A DNA stretch of 64,000 nt from the NCBI RefSeq assembly GCF_025602895.1, contig NW_026516299.1, forward strand, positions 1 through 64,000. Reading direction: 5' to 3'. This DNA comes from Polychytrium aggregatum (lineage: Eukaryota; Chytridiomycota; Chytridiomycetes; Polychytriales). The position numbers and the translations under genes are program-made. The notes below the pieces were generated by a model that was given only the letters and a program-made list of their open reading frames with translations, was not told the origin of the DNA and did no database searches. Shown piece by piece: positions 22,575 through 32,808 of the stretch; position 1 is the first letter of the stretch; each line of letters starts with the position of its first letter.

Positions 22575-23040
22575 TAAGGTTATAAATTCTCGCTGCCCAG
22601 TGTTCAGCACCCAAGGAATCGGTGCGCTTTAATCCAGGATCTCCTGTCGCCAAGGCGAGGCGCGGGCAGATAAGCATCAATGGTCTGGAGATCGATCATT
22701 GTTGCTCACAAGGTGATGGAGATATGTTGGCAATGCGGTACACAATATGTCCCAGGATTCGCAATCGAATGCTAGGGCGCCTAGAAAGTCTGTCGATGGC
22801 CCATTGGATGCCTGCCTGTCCACGCGGTTGATTTGCGCACTGCGACGAAGTTATGCTCTGCATTGGCGTCGTGATCCATCCTGTCGGGGGCAGCGACATC
22901 CGGTCCAAAAGGACGATTCCCCCTTTTCATTTTGTGAACATAGGTTTATTCAGTATCCGGGCACAGCATCGCATCTTGAATCATCTTGAAATTCACATAC
23001 TTCTTAAAGCATGAGAGTCCTGGTTGTGTGGAGGCGGCAT
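22575..23040. other. Convergent spacer
   Basis: About 470 bp between the ends of two convergent genes. Nothing else is supported; it probably contains both 3' UTRs. Confidence 0.5.
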
Positions 23041-26000
23041 TCAGGCGCGAGAGTTCGCGGCACCAGGGATGCTCAGCTTCCCTGGCTCAGCATCGCTTGT
23101 TGGTGGAATCAGCTGGGTAGGTTTGCCTTCGACACTGTTTGCCACTTCCATATGCCGGGAGCCCCGGGATGCTCGCGAGCCTCGCGATAGTCGGCTAAGG
23201 AGGTTGTTGACAGAATGGTATTTGTGAAGCAAGAGCTCCATGGTTTTGGAAAGCAAGCCAAAGACCAGTACGATTGCACAACTTCCTGCCGAAACTATAG
23301 CAATCGCTGACCATCCGATCTGAGCCGAAAGGTAGATTTGTAAAACCAGTTGTGGGAGATCTTGGCAAACCTCATACATGATTCCCAGAAACTGCACATG
23401 CGACAAAGTTCGCGCGCGGCGAAGATGCCGTGGGCATTACGGTTAGAGTCAGCGGCTTGATGATCAGCATGTCGACAAGCCAGTGCACTGGGATCTCTGG
23501 AGGAGGAGAGAGGCCTCCGATTCACTCTCGAATCGCGAAGATAACACAAGCATCATTGCTGTCATTCTCCCATATGTGACCAAGCACTCAGTTTCGACAT
23601 CGACTCTGGCGAACCCACCTTGATGTTCTTCCTGAACGCCTTTTTGAGCGGTGCATTGTATCGATCCATCATCATGATATTGGAAGTCAGGATCAAAATA
23701 ATGTTTGGGTTCAAGGACGACAGGAGTGTAAAGGCTTGAACAGTAAACGGGGAGTGGTTGTAGTATTCCTCAAAATCCTCCTGTAAACAAGCCATCATCA
23801 GCAGCGATACAATGCAACACAGCAGCGATATAATGCGACACGGCAGCGATAAAATGCAATTTAACGACGACAGAGCGGAGCATCAAGGATCAAGGCCGTG
23901 GTTCGTTCGTCCGACATTCCGGCTGTCGATCTTCAAGTTGGTCCGCAAGTGTACCACGATCCATGGAACGATGTACACCTTTCTCTCCAGCAGTGTCTCC
24001 AAACTCACCAGCTTCCTTGCGTTTCGAATGGTGATGATAATTCCAATCAAGGACATAAAAGTGGGAGCCGCAAGGGTGGTAATACCAACAATAAAATACC
24101 AATCTTCCTTCACCGAACCACTAAATCCAGCATATCTAGATTGGAATCGCAACACAGAGTCGGTGTGGGTGATCCGTGTCGAGAGAGATTGAGCACGATC
24201 GAGGAAAAAACAGTTTATGTGTTGGACGCGAGCTATCCATCTCGGAATGCCGTCGGTAACCAAAAGTCAGCCAGTAGACCTACCGAACCCAGAACATTAT
24301 ATCAGCCATTGCTTTGAGCAAGGTGATCCCGATGGTAAAGACAAAGGTGTTGTGTCCATACGGATTCTTGTGTCGCAGGTACAAATACACTGTCACCAGT
24401 GCCACAGCGTCGGCGCCCATGAACGCGAAGAGCGGGATCTCGAATACATCTTCACTGACGCCACAGTTTGATCCTGTCCACCCGTGATCACAGTAACACT
24501 GCGAAAACTCGCAATATCCATGGTTGGAGCAGTCGTTATCGCAGTTCCGAAACCAAATCCACTTGCTCCACGAATTGTTGTTCTACAACGGCCACAAGTT
24601 AGTTCGATCGTCGGTACAGATACTGGGCACACAGCTCCCTCTGGCGTCCAAGGAACAGATTGGCAATAATGTGCCCAGCAATCGGCCACAGTTGCTCGCG
24701 CTGACACATCTTAACCGGTGTTCCTCGGGGACAGGAGTGAAATCGGTGGAGTCACAGCATATTACACGGCCCTACCTCTTGCACCCAGCGACAGGCAGCA
24801 TCGCGATCGCTCATGTTTTCGTACTGATTCCAGCTGATGACATTGGTAATGTCGTCGGTGGTCAGGGATATCTGGCGGAAGAACCAGTAGAGCTCTTGAC
24901 TAGTCGTTCTCAGGTTGGCGTTGATTAGCTTCTGAACGACGATTTGGCTATCTGTTGTTGAGCGAACGGTTACGCACATACGTCGATACCGTCTCGAAAG
25001 GCATTCAAAGTGTAGTTGATGGCGTAACCAGCTGTTTCTCATTGGGATACTCACAGTCAGCGCAGTTGACATCACAGACCCCGGCGACGAGTGTTGGCAA
25101 AGAAACGCGCTCGAACTTGAATCTAAAGCCATATCCAAATCATTAGCAGCAATTTCCGAGCGCAGCACTGATATTGAACGCCTCAAGAATATCCAGATAG
25201 ACTGACCAAACGACATGGCCGTTTACCCATCAACAAACAATGTTTGGTGACCCCAAGAGCTACAAACAGCAAGCCAACTGGCGCCGTATACCGCCACTCA
25301 CAAACGGCAATATGGAGCCCTTTCTACTTACCGGGAATCCGAATAAACACTATAATAGTTGAAAAATGCATGAGGAACATAGAGTGCGAATAGCGCCGGG
25401 ATGTTGTGGCTCGTCAGAACCGTCACGGCATTTATGAGGTTGGCTTCGCTCTGAGCCCACTGTATATCCAGAGAAAGGGCGTTCGAGTCGATGTGCTGCT
25501 GATGGGCACCTGCCCACGATGGATCGATGGCAACCAGGGTTCCGTTTCCGCCACTGTCGGCATGCCACGGTGCCCAACCCGCGGGGAGGCTGGGTAAGAG
25601 CGATACAAGGTTTTGCGGAACAGCATAGCGGTACGCGCTGTGGTTGGCTTTGAGCCCCCGATAGGAAGCCAGCTCAGGATAGAGGTCGAGGGCGAATTTT
25701 TGCGTGAACCAGCCGACTTGAGTCAGAACCCCGGAGGGGCCTGTATGCGTATTGTGCGGATATGGACAATCATGAGCAATCGATTGGAATCGCGTGGAGG
25801 GAGGGTGCATGCAGTCGAGGCAGATGGAGGAGACAATCGCGCTATCGAGCATGGCAGTCGTCCAAGAGCCGCATGGGTCAAAAGTGCTTGTTGCTGGGGA
25901 AATGGTTGGTGCTTGTCGATCGGGGCACCTCTCCCGATTCACGCTCAATCGACATCAGCGCCGAATCGATCGCGGGGGGAGGAGGCGACCTGAACACAGC

Positions 26001-26624
26001 CTTATCCATATGAGTGCCGGTTGAGCGAGCACACCTACCAGCATCTTCGATGGTTCGGTCAGCGCCGGTACTTCTGTTTTGAAGAATCTGCTGACGGATG
26101 GGACTGGCATCCACCCAGACCTCTGTTGGGTCGGAGCAGAGCGAGTGTGAGAACAATCCACCACAATCGACTGAAATATCAGCAATGCCCTTGGCAAATA
26201 GCAACCCCAAGAACGCGACGCTCGCCGCTCCTACGCATCCAGCTCCCAACATGGACGGGTGCGGCAGCAACTTGGTCAATGCAGCGACTGCCATTGCAGC
26301 AAAGGTACCTAGCGAGGCCATAACCGTCCCATTGGACAGACCATCCCAGTTGTAGACCGAACACGATGGGCATGTCACCATCGAGACGCTGTATCCCAAG
26401 ACTTCTTCAAGGATGATCTTGATGATGTAGTTGGTGATGTTGCCGGAGGCCCAGTCGTAGTCGTCCAGGGTAACGTTTCCGTAGAAATGGCTTGGCTTGG
26501 TGTGGTTCAGACACGACCCTTGGCCCGTGTTGGCTGCAGTGTTGGTGCCCGTGGCCAGGGCCGTCGACATGAATAACGCAAGGAATAGGAGCTCCCGTAA
26601 CGACAACTTTGGCCGAGAACCCAT
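23041..26624 (-). CDS. Membrane receptor: periplasmic-binding-type ligand domain, EGF-like module and multi-TM domain
   Basis: The start MGSRPKLSLREL leads into a signal peptide (LLFLALFMSTALATG). The N-terminal domain resembles the glycine-betaine/proline (OpuAC-type) solute-binding fold: NYIIKIILEEVLGYSV and, across a clean phase-1 joint (exon 1 26624-26309, exon 2 26122-26039), MASLEVWVDASPIRQQIL. The large exon to 25332 gives GWFTQKFALDLYPELASYRG and DPSWAGAHQQHIDSNAL. Later exons give YWFFRQISLTTDDITNVISW, then an EGF-like CEFSQCYCDHGWTGSNC near 24500. Several hydrophobic helices follow, such as IPLFAFMGADAVALVTVYLY, FVFTIGITLLKAMADIMFWV, SLIGIIITI and IILILTSNIMMM, ending with CQDLPQLVLQIYLSAQIGW and a cytosolic Arg/Ser tail. 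It probably senses a small solute at the cell surface. Middle joints are tentative. It could be a GPCR-like 7TM protein, but the TM count of 6-7 is by eye. Confidence 0.75.
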
Positions 26625-27456
26625 GGCGACGTTCGACTCCGAGTCACAGGCCGTCCAAAGCATTGGGTTGACAAAGCGTCCGAGAGAGAGAGAGAGAGAG
26701 AGAGTACAGGCAGCGGACGAGTGCCAAAGCTGATGCCTACCCTCGCAAAGTACCAAGGAGGGCACGGAATATATCTGATGTCGGTTTTTTCGCAATGTCA
26801 TCCTCACCGACATGATTCGCCTGATTGGGAAGTGGAGGATCCTACGTCGGTCGCCCGGCAAGCAGATTCCCACGTGTCTCAACGGCCATCGGCCATCCGC
26901 TTGCCCGAGTCAGAGGGGCTTGCATTGGAAGTTCTTTCCGGGAACCGGCATCCCGTCGTTTGCGCTGGCCGAGTCAGATGCTGTGACGATTCTCAGGAAC
27001 ATCCAGGCGCAGATATAGCCACCGAAACAACACGTCTGCTTTCGAGGCTGCAGTCGCGAACATGACACCGAAATCGAGCGGAGACAGGTAATCTCGGTTG
27101 CCCGCACGCAAGTGCGAATGAAGAGCGCTACCTGCGTGAAGAGGGTAGCCAGTGCAGCACACACAACTGAGACCCCAAAAATCGAGCCCAAGGCGTTGCC
27201 GAGAGTCGCCTTTCGGCCTGCCATCCGATCGCACTTGTGCCTCTCGCGTTTGATGGGGATGCTGTCGATAGAAGGCTGTCGCAGACAATCCAGGCATTGC
27301 CCATCTTCCTCGACTGACTTGTGCCACTCGTTTTCGTAAGAAAGTCTTTGGAAAACGCATATCAAGGGCCTCCTGAGCCCAGGACCCCCGAGTGCTTTCC
27401 CGTCCTTCAGCAACACAGCGATCGACCTTGTCCAGCTCGATCTCTCGTGCGAAACC
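26625..27456. other. Divergent promoter region with a GA microsatellite
   Basis: About 830 bp between the receptor gene (minus) and the second F-box/LRR gene (plus). It has a (GA)n run at 26682-26704 and no supported gene. The final 55 bases may be coding for an N-terminal extension of the F-box/LRR gene (see findings). Confidence 0.5.
26682..26704. repeat. (GA)n dinucleotide microsatellite
   Basis: Eleven or so uninterrupted GA units lie about 60 bp upstream of the receptor start codon, so probably in its leader or core promoter. Confidence 0.9.
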
Positions 27457-30303
27457 ATGGCCGAGAAAATGACTTTCCTCACGGGCGGCATCAACCCCGG
27501 TGATGGTCTCGAGTCCTTTCTCGATTCAGAGACGCCTCCCGAAAGCCTCGGAATCTTTATGAGCGATCCTCAGCTCAGCAGCGAACCAAGCATTGCGGAG
27601 AGCAGCAGGGTCGAGGACTCATCGGAGCCAAGCGACTGTGTGGACAGTGCTGTCCAAAGCGCTTCTCGTCCCCACCCGCAACACGTCCTGCAGCAAGCGC
27701 TGGCCTTGGAAAGTATGCACCCCTCTCTTCCTCGGAGGTATCATGGAAAGGTTCCAGAGATCACGTTGCACGGACCACCGAGCAATGCAGCCGAGTCTAT
27801 CGAGGGTCTTTCTCACGGAAGCTCCGAAACCAGCAAAGCAGCGCCGATCGACCCCAGCGAAACGATGCTATCGCAGGGGATAGGAATGGGCTCGCCCATG
27901 GTGTACTCGGCAGAGAACGAGCACCCGAGCTCCAATGCCTATACTCCCGTCGCAGACGATCCCGACATCAGCGCACTCGACACTGAGGACCCAAGCCAGC
28001 TGCCTCGATCAATTCTCAATGGCGAGCCCTGCCCGAATGGAGCTCTCCCACACATGTTCTCTTCTCAGCCAGTCGCCCAGAACCAGCCACAGCGACAATC
28101 GGACATGGCACGACGGACTCCTCCCAAAACAACACAGCATCAATCATTCGGTTCGGTATCTCGGCGGTCGTCTGGGGAAGCGCTTGAGGATTGGATTGTG
28201 CCATCATCGCCGCTGGCTGGACCAGTTGCTGCCGTCACCGCAGCGACCCTCGACCGACACATCATCCGTCTCATCACTCATTGGTACGTGAGCCCAAAGC
28301 CCATACCAGGACATTCAGCCCAGAGTCGGTCGAGCTGCAGCACTCGATGGCACCCCAACCCCGTCCACCTGATGACGATCTCCAAACACTGGTCGCTGCC
28401 TGTGATTGAACAGGTGTACGAAAGTATATGTCTCGATGGCGAGCGGCCCCTCAGTATGCTGATTGGCACGCTTCTTGAGGGGCAGTCGTATGCGCCGTAT
28501 GCTAAATTGGTCAAGAGCCTCTACGTCGCCCGACCGCTCGCCGAGAAAGTCTTGGCTGGAGACCTCGATATCGTCTTGCAGCTGCTTTTCAACCTCGAGC
28601 AGTTCAAGATCGATGCTGCTCTCTCGACAACCAACATTCTTGTGCAGTCTCTGGGAGACCACGGCAGGCAGCTGCGATCGGTGGCACTGAGCGGATCGCC
28701 GGTGACCGATGCCTCGATTCTCGTGCTGATCCAGTCCTGCAAGCAGCTGCAACACTTGGAACTGGGCGATACACTCTGTACTTGCGGCGTCCTTGACCTT
28801 GTTGTGTCTCACGGGCCTTCGATCCAGAACCTTGATTTGCGGAGAGCGTTGGCGGCATCGAGACCCTTGACTTGGAATCCGCAAGCCGGGGCGCAGATAC
28901 ACAACCGGACACCGGTGTCGCTTGCAAAGTTGGATCTGACTCAGTCCAAGACGACAAACGAGCTCATATGGTTCTCGATTCCGATGTGCCGGCATCTGGT
29001 CTGGGTCCAGATTTCGGGATGCACCGAGCTTGGCGATGAATCTGTTATTCAAATTGTCAAGGCTTGTCGGCTGCTGGCCTATCTGGACTGCAGCTCCGTT
29101 GCAATTACAGATCTGGCGCTACTCGCCATCGGGATGTACTCGACAAAGCTCAGACTACTAAGGTGCAGTTGCTGCAGCAGCATCACCGCCGAAGGCGTTC
29201 GGTTTGCCGTCACTGGATGTCCGATCATCGAGGAGCTGGATCTGGACGACTGCCCAGCGGTCCAAGAATCGTTCGTGTCCGAGTACAGCCTGGATCGGAG
29301 CGAAGGTCGATGTCGAATCATGGGTGACTCAATCAAATGGCTGGCCCGATACTTTAGAGTATTGAAGAAGAAAGAGCAAGATGACATTGCCGAGGAGCTT
29401 GTTCCTGGGGTTTCCGATATGGAGTACTCGCAGCACCCCGGGAGCCGCGCACACAGCCAGAGTCGACTCGAGGCCGAGCCGAGTTTGTATCGGAGCCAGC
29501 AGATAGCCAACGAACAGAGTGCCTCGGCTGGCCAAAGCTATGGCAGTCTGGGAGGTTGGTACCCAAAGCCAAACTCGCTCGTGTTTGCAGTTGTCGGGTG
29601 TGGACCGATCGATGGACTTGGCGCAGTTGGAAGCAGAAACTATTCGATGAATAGTATCGGCACAACTGGGCAGCCGATCGCAACAACCGCGCTGATACGA
29701 TTTGGTCTTGTGACAGATTCTCCAAGCAAGGTGGCATTACGAAAGTCGTCTCTGGATGGAGCCGTGCAAACCAGTTCCAAGGGCGACCAGGAGTCGATGC
29801 CTCGAGATAAACTGCGAGCTTCGTCGGTATCGGCGCTGGGAGGCAGCGACACTGCCCGGCCGATCTCGTTCATGAGTCATCGCAACACACCGTCCTCCAG
29901 CCGTGTATCGATTCATGCAACCAGCTTGACCGAGGGCACGTACGAACGCAGCGCCAAACCCTCGGTGCAATCGAATCCGCCGTTGCGGCTGCAAACCGGC
30001 CACGGCCCGTCCAAGCCGTCGACGGCACCTCTTTCAGGATCGGCAGCCAATGCGCTGGACCCGCGCATGGCCAGCCCTGTGCTTTCACCATCAGGCTCGA
30101 CGCACCAGATGGCTTCAAGACTTCCCACGCTCTCGGGTTCGGGACTTCCAAAGCCTACGCGGCGATTGTCCAACGCAGCAGTGTCGAGACCCGAGTCTCC
30201 AACCGGATCGTCCGTCCCGTCACAGGCCAGCTCGCCACGAATGGGACCTTCGCATAAGCCGCGGGGATTCAGAAAGTTCAACGATGATGCCTCGGGCTTA
30301 TAG
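27457..30303 (+). CDS. F-box/LRR-like protein, paralogue B
   Basis: A single 948-codon frame without introns. It shares with paralogue A (15471-18234) the N-terminal AEKMTFLTGG and SETPPES, the LRR block (LRSVALSGSPVTDASILVLI, IQNLDLRRALAASRP, CTELGDESVIQIVKACRLLA), the post-LRR SIKWLARYF, and the final HKPRGFRKFNDDASGL. The F-box region is degraded: HIIRLITHWYVSP stands where A has a clear F-box, and HLMTISKHWSLPVIEQVYES resembles its second helix. A long Ser-rich segment separates the N-terminal motif from this region. It may therefore have lost Skp1 binding or bind it weakly. In-frame similarity to A continues upstream of the ATG for about 17 codons, so a further 5' exon or a lost start is possible. 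The role is likely ubiquitin ligase adaptor, but the target is unknown. Confidence 0.82.
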   Translation: MAEKMTFLTGGINPGDGLESFLDSETPPESLGIFMSDPQLSSEPSIAESSRVEDSSEPSDCVDSAVQSASRPHPQHVLQQALALESMHPSLPRRYHGKVPEITLHGPPSNAAESIEGLSHGSSETSKAAPIDPSETMLSQGIGMGSPMVYSAENEHPSSNAYTPVADDPDISALDTEDPSQLPRSILNGEPCPNGALPHMFSSQPVAQNQPQRQSDMARRTPPKTTQHQSFGSVSRRSSGEALEDWIVPSSPLAGPVAAVTAATLDRHIIRLITHWYVSPKPIPGHSAQSRSSCSTRWHPNPVHLMTISKHWSLPVIEQVYESICLDGERPLSMLIGTLLEGQSYAPYAKLVKSLYVARPLAEKVLAGDLDIVLQLLFNLEQFKIDAALSTTNILVQSLGDHGRQLRSVALSGSPVTDASILVLIQSCKQLQHLELGDTLCTCGVLDLVVSHGPSIQNLDLRRALAASRPLTWNPQAGAQIHNRTPVSLAKLDLTQSKTTNELIWFSIPMCRHLVWVQISGCTELGDESVIQIVKACRLLAYLDCSSVAITDLALLAIGMYSTKLRLLRCSCCSSITAEGVRFAVTGCPIIEELDLDDCPAVQESFVSEYSLDRSEGRCRIMGDSIKWLARYFRVLKKKEQDDIAEELVPGVSDMEYSQHPGSRAHSQSRLEAEPSLYRSQQIANEQSASAGQSYGSLGGWYPKPNSLVFAVVGCGPIDGLGAVGSRNYSMNSIGTTGQPIATTALIRFGLVTDSPSKVALRKSSLDGAVQTSSKGDQESMPRDKLRASSVSALGGSDTARPISFMSHRNTPSSSRVSIHATSLTEGTYERSAKPSVQSNPPLRLQTGHGPSKPSTAPLSGSAANALDPRMASPVLSPSGSTHQMASRLPTLSGSGLPKPTRRLSNAAVSRPESPTGSSVPSQASSPRMGPSHKPRGFRKFNDDASGL

Positions 30304-30712
30304 TAACCTTCGAGAGCTGTCTCTGGCACTTGTATATGCTCTACAAGACACTCAAGTCCTGTGAACAGAGCCTGCTTTGAGGCCGCAGTACTGTGCTCCT
30401 AGGCGCTATGAATGCATATCGACGGCTTGGTTCGAAGACACGAGCCGCTTCGCCTAATCCGGTGTCTAATGTCAGCGACATTCATGATGATGCGGTTGCT
30501 GAGGCATTGCTTCTGAACAGGGTGTATTCATCCGTTCGCGCAATAAATACGGCAAGAGGAGAGGTGGCGCGTTATCGACAGCGTTGCAACCACAGACCCA
30601 CAGAGGTCGCAGCCGCGCGCTTCAGTGACCCAAGTTAGCATAGGGTCCGTAGAAGCTCTGCAGGCCAACGACCCAGGAAAAAAAAATATGGAGCCACGAC
30701 GATCGGATTGGC
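30304..30712. other. Convergent spacer
   Basis: About 410 bp between the stops of the F-box/LRR paralogue B and clathrin light chain. Nothing further is supported; an A-run at 30678 may belong to a 3' end signal on one strand. Confidence 0.5.
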
Positions 30713-32340
30713 TTAGGCAGATAGCCCGGGAGCCTTGGCATCGCTCTTGAGGGCATAGATGAGCTGCCTCATTCTGGTGGTGTCTCGTCCCTTGGTCACG
30801 TTCGTCTTGGTCTTGTCATCGGTGGACTTTTTGTCCTTCAGCTTGGCAGGATTGGATGAGGTGTTGCTGACAGCGGCCGAAGTTTCGATGAGCTTGACGG
30901 CGCGTTCCTGGGATAAGAAGCGGAGGCGTAGCGACGATTCCAATAAGTAAAGACAGCGTTGATCCCGAGGCCATAGAAACGACAAGAGATTCACGCATTG
31001 TCCAGGACGGAGCGTAGAGCCGCGCTCCTCGGGTGCCGGCAGGCGAATGGACGTTTGTGATCCGATATCGATAAAGACTGCTCAAGACCCATGGCTGGAC
31101 CACCAATAGCGATGGAGATCATCCAAAGCACAGGCGGGGAACATAGCTCCGCCACTGGAAGTAAAGAGTCGAATGCTCGGGGGCGCCGTGCCTCGCCGTA
31201 GTGCCTATCAGCCTGCATCGCTCATACGCCTGCTTTGAGGTTGACACCGTGCGGATCAGAAGATACCGTACCCAGACACTTCCGTTTGTTGCCAGTTTTT
31301 GTTGCGCCTCAAGCAGTGCTGACTCGGCTTCCTTGTTCTTCAGCACACCCTTGGCCTTCTTGTCGTTGTATTCGGCATAGAAGCGCTCCAGCGACTCCTT
31401 GGCGGCCTTGAGCTTCAGCTCGTGCTTGGTCTGGGCCTTGGCATCGCGCTCGGCAATTTTCGCACTGAACTCTTCACGCCATTGACTGAGAGCCGACGTC
31501 GATCAGAAAGTGTGGCGGGCGAGCGTAGAGTCGCGGGAATCATAGTGAGCGGCCAAGAGACTCAGTGGCTGTGAGCATGTTAAATTCAACGGCAGATGGT
31601 AGGGCACCTACCGGATGACTTCAGGCTCAACTTCGGGCAGCTTGGACACAAGCGAGGGAGTGCTGGTGCCGAACGACAGCCCAGCAGCGGTAGTATCAAA
31701 GGCGCCCGAGTCGGCAACAGGAGGGAAGCTGCTTTCGAAGGAGGTGGGGGCAAGCTGGAAGCATCAAGGTTGAATATGGGGTTAGCACTTGGCAGCGGCT
31801 CCGCATCGGCTTGGCAGCAAATGGTGATGGGAGGAAGCCCAGAGAGGAAAGGCGCGCAGCAAGGTCGATGGACCGAGGAGTAGCGCCGCGACGAAGCCGG
31901 GAGGTTCAAGCCGCCGCTGGATAGAACGACAGCGGCAGACGAAATATCCAAAATCCGGGATGCAGAAGACGAGCGGGCAACAAGTCTGTGCACGACAGAG
32001 CATCTACCTCGCTGGGTTGAGAGGCGAAGGCGTCGAATCCGGTGTTGTCTTGAGCAGGAACAGGAGCAAACAGATCCGAGCTGCCCTGGGGAGCGGGAGC
32101 AGCTGAAGCGAACAAGTTCGAGGTGGACGGCGGAGCAGCAACCGGGGCCGAGGCGAAGATGTCGGCCGACGCCGTCTCAACAGGTGCGGCCATGGGGTTG
32201 CCAAAGAGGGCGGCATCGTTTCCCAGGATGGCTTGCTCACGCGCAAGGAAGTCGGCTGTGGGGTCGGAGGGGTCGGCGAAGAAGTCGGCGGCGCCCGAGT
32301 TGGAGGGCGCGGGGGCTGTGAAGTCTCCGAATTCAGACAT
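30713..32340 (-). CDS. CLC1: Clathrin light chain
   Basis: Clathrin light chain binds the heavy-chain hub and regulates coat assembly at the plasma membrane and Golgi. Four exons join cleanly: 32340-32008, 31754-31612, 31485-31272 and 30907-30713, giving 294 residues. The N-terminus MSEFGDFTAP and the acidic DPTADFLAREQAILG are followed by an Ala/Pro-rich stretch. The central heavy-chain-binding helix runs from EVEPEVIRQWREEFSAKIAE through the coiled coil. The C-terminus has ERAVKLIE and KGRDTTRMRQLIYALKSD, the conserved light-chain end. The start is the first ATG and matches the family. It lies just downstream of the Fanzor gene on the same strand, so the Fanzor insertion is in its 5' flank, with about 420 bp between the Fanzor stop and this start. 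Confidence 0.95.
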
Positions 32341-32519
32341 GGCGAGTGTGGGTGCAGTTGGTCGGGAGGCAGGAGTGGACGGCTGGATGATGGACGACGG
32401 ACGGCAGCGGCGATGAGGGGAGAGAGTCCGGGGCTGACGAGGTTGATGTGGGGCAAAGGCCGAGAACGACAGGGGCAACACTATGAAAAAAATTCTTGTT
32501 AAAAAAATGGGCGAGAACG

Positions 32520-32592
32520 AAAAAACGCGCTCTCGGAGCCACCTCGGTCGGCGAGAAGAGCAGTCTCTGGCGAGAAGCCTCTCGCCGTCACA
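32520..32592. promoter_or_regulatory. TCTCGG/GGCGAGAAG cluster before clathrin light chain
   Basis: About four copies of TCTCG or its reverse CGAGA occur in 70 bases, roughly 190-250 bp upstream of the clathrin light chain start. It resembles the clusters near other genes in the window and probably marks the native promoter. This places any Fanzor element boundary at or to the right of about 32590. Confidence 0.4.
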
Positions 32593-32633
32593 CACACACA
32601 CTTTGCACAAGGGAGTCAACCACCTCTCATCGA

Positions 32634-32808
32634 CCATCCCAAGAGGGATGGCAACCCCGAAGTGGACTGCCCAGAATATGGGCGACCCGGCATCCACTGT
32701 CGAAATGAACAAGGAACAGTGCGAAATACTTACAGTTTATCCAGAAAGAAACGGGACAGTCACTTTCTGGCTTCTGAACCCCGCTGACTGACTTGTAGGC
32801 CCAGCGGG
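32634..32808 (-). other. Candidate Fanzor guide-RNA scaffold or element end: three short hairpins
   Basis: Three perfect inverted repeats lie in 175 bases at the 3' end of the Fanzor frame. These are 32780-32786 with 32802-32808 (7 bp, 15-base loop, inside the last codons), 32741-32748 with 32763-32770 (8 bp, 14-base loop, spanning the stop) and 32634-32640 with 32645-32651 (7 bp, 4-base loop). In TnpB and Fanzor loci the guide RNA is usually encoded at or just past the 3' end of the nuclease, overlapping the frame, and this is where the hairpins fall. The position is seen; the function is inference. They could instead be parts of a transposon end or chance structures. Confidence 0.4.
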
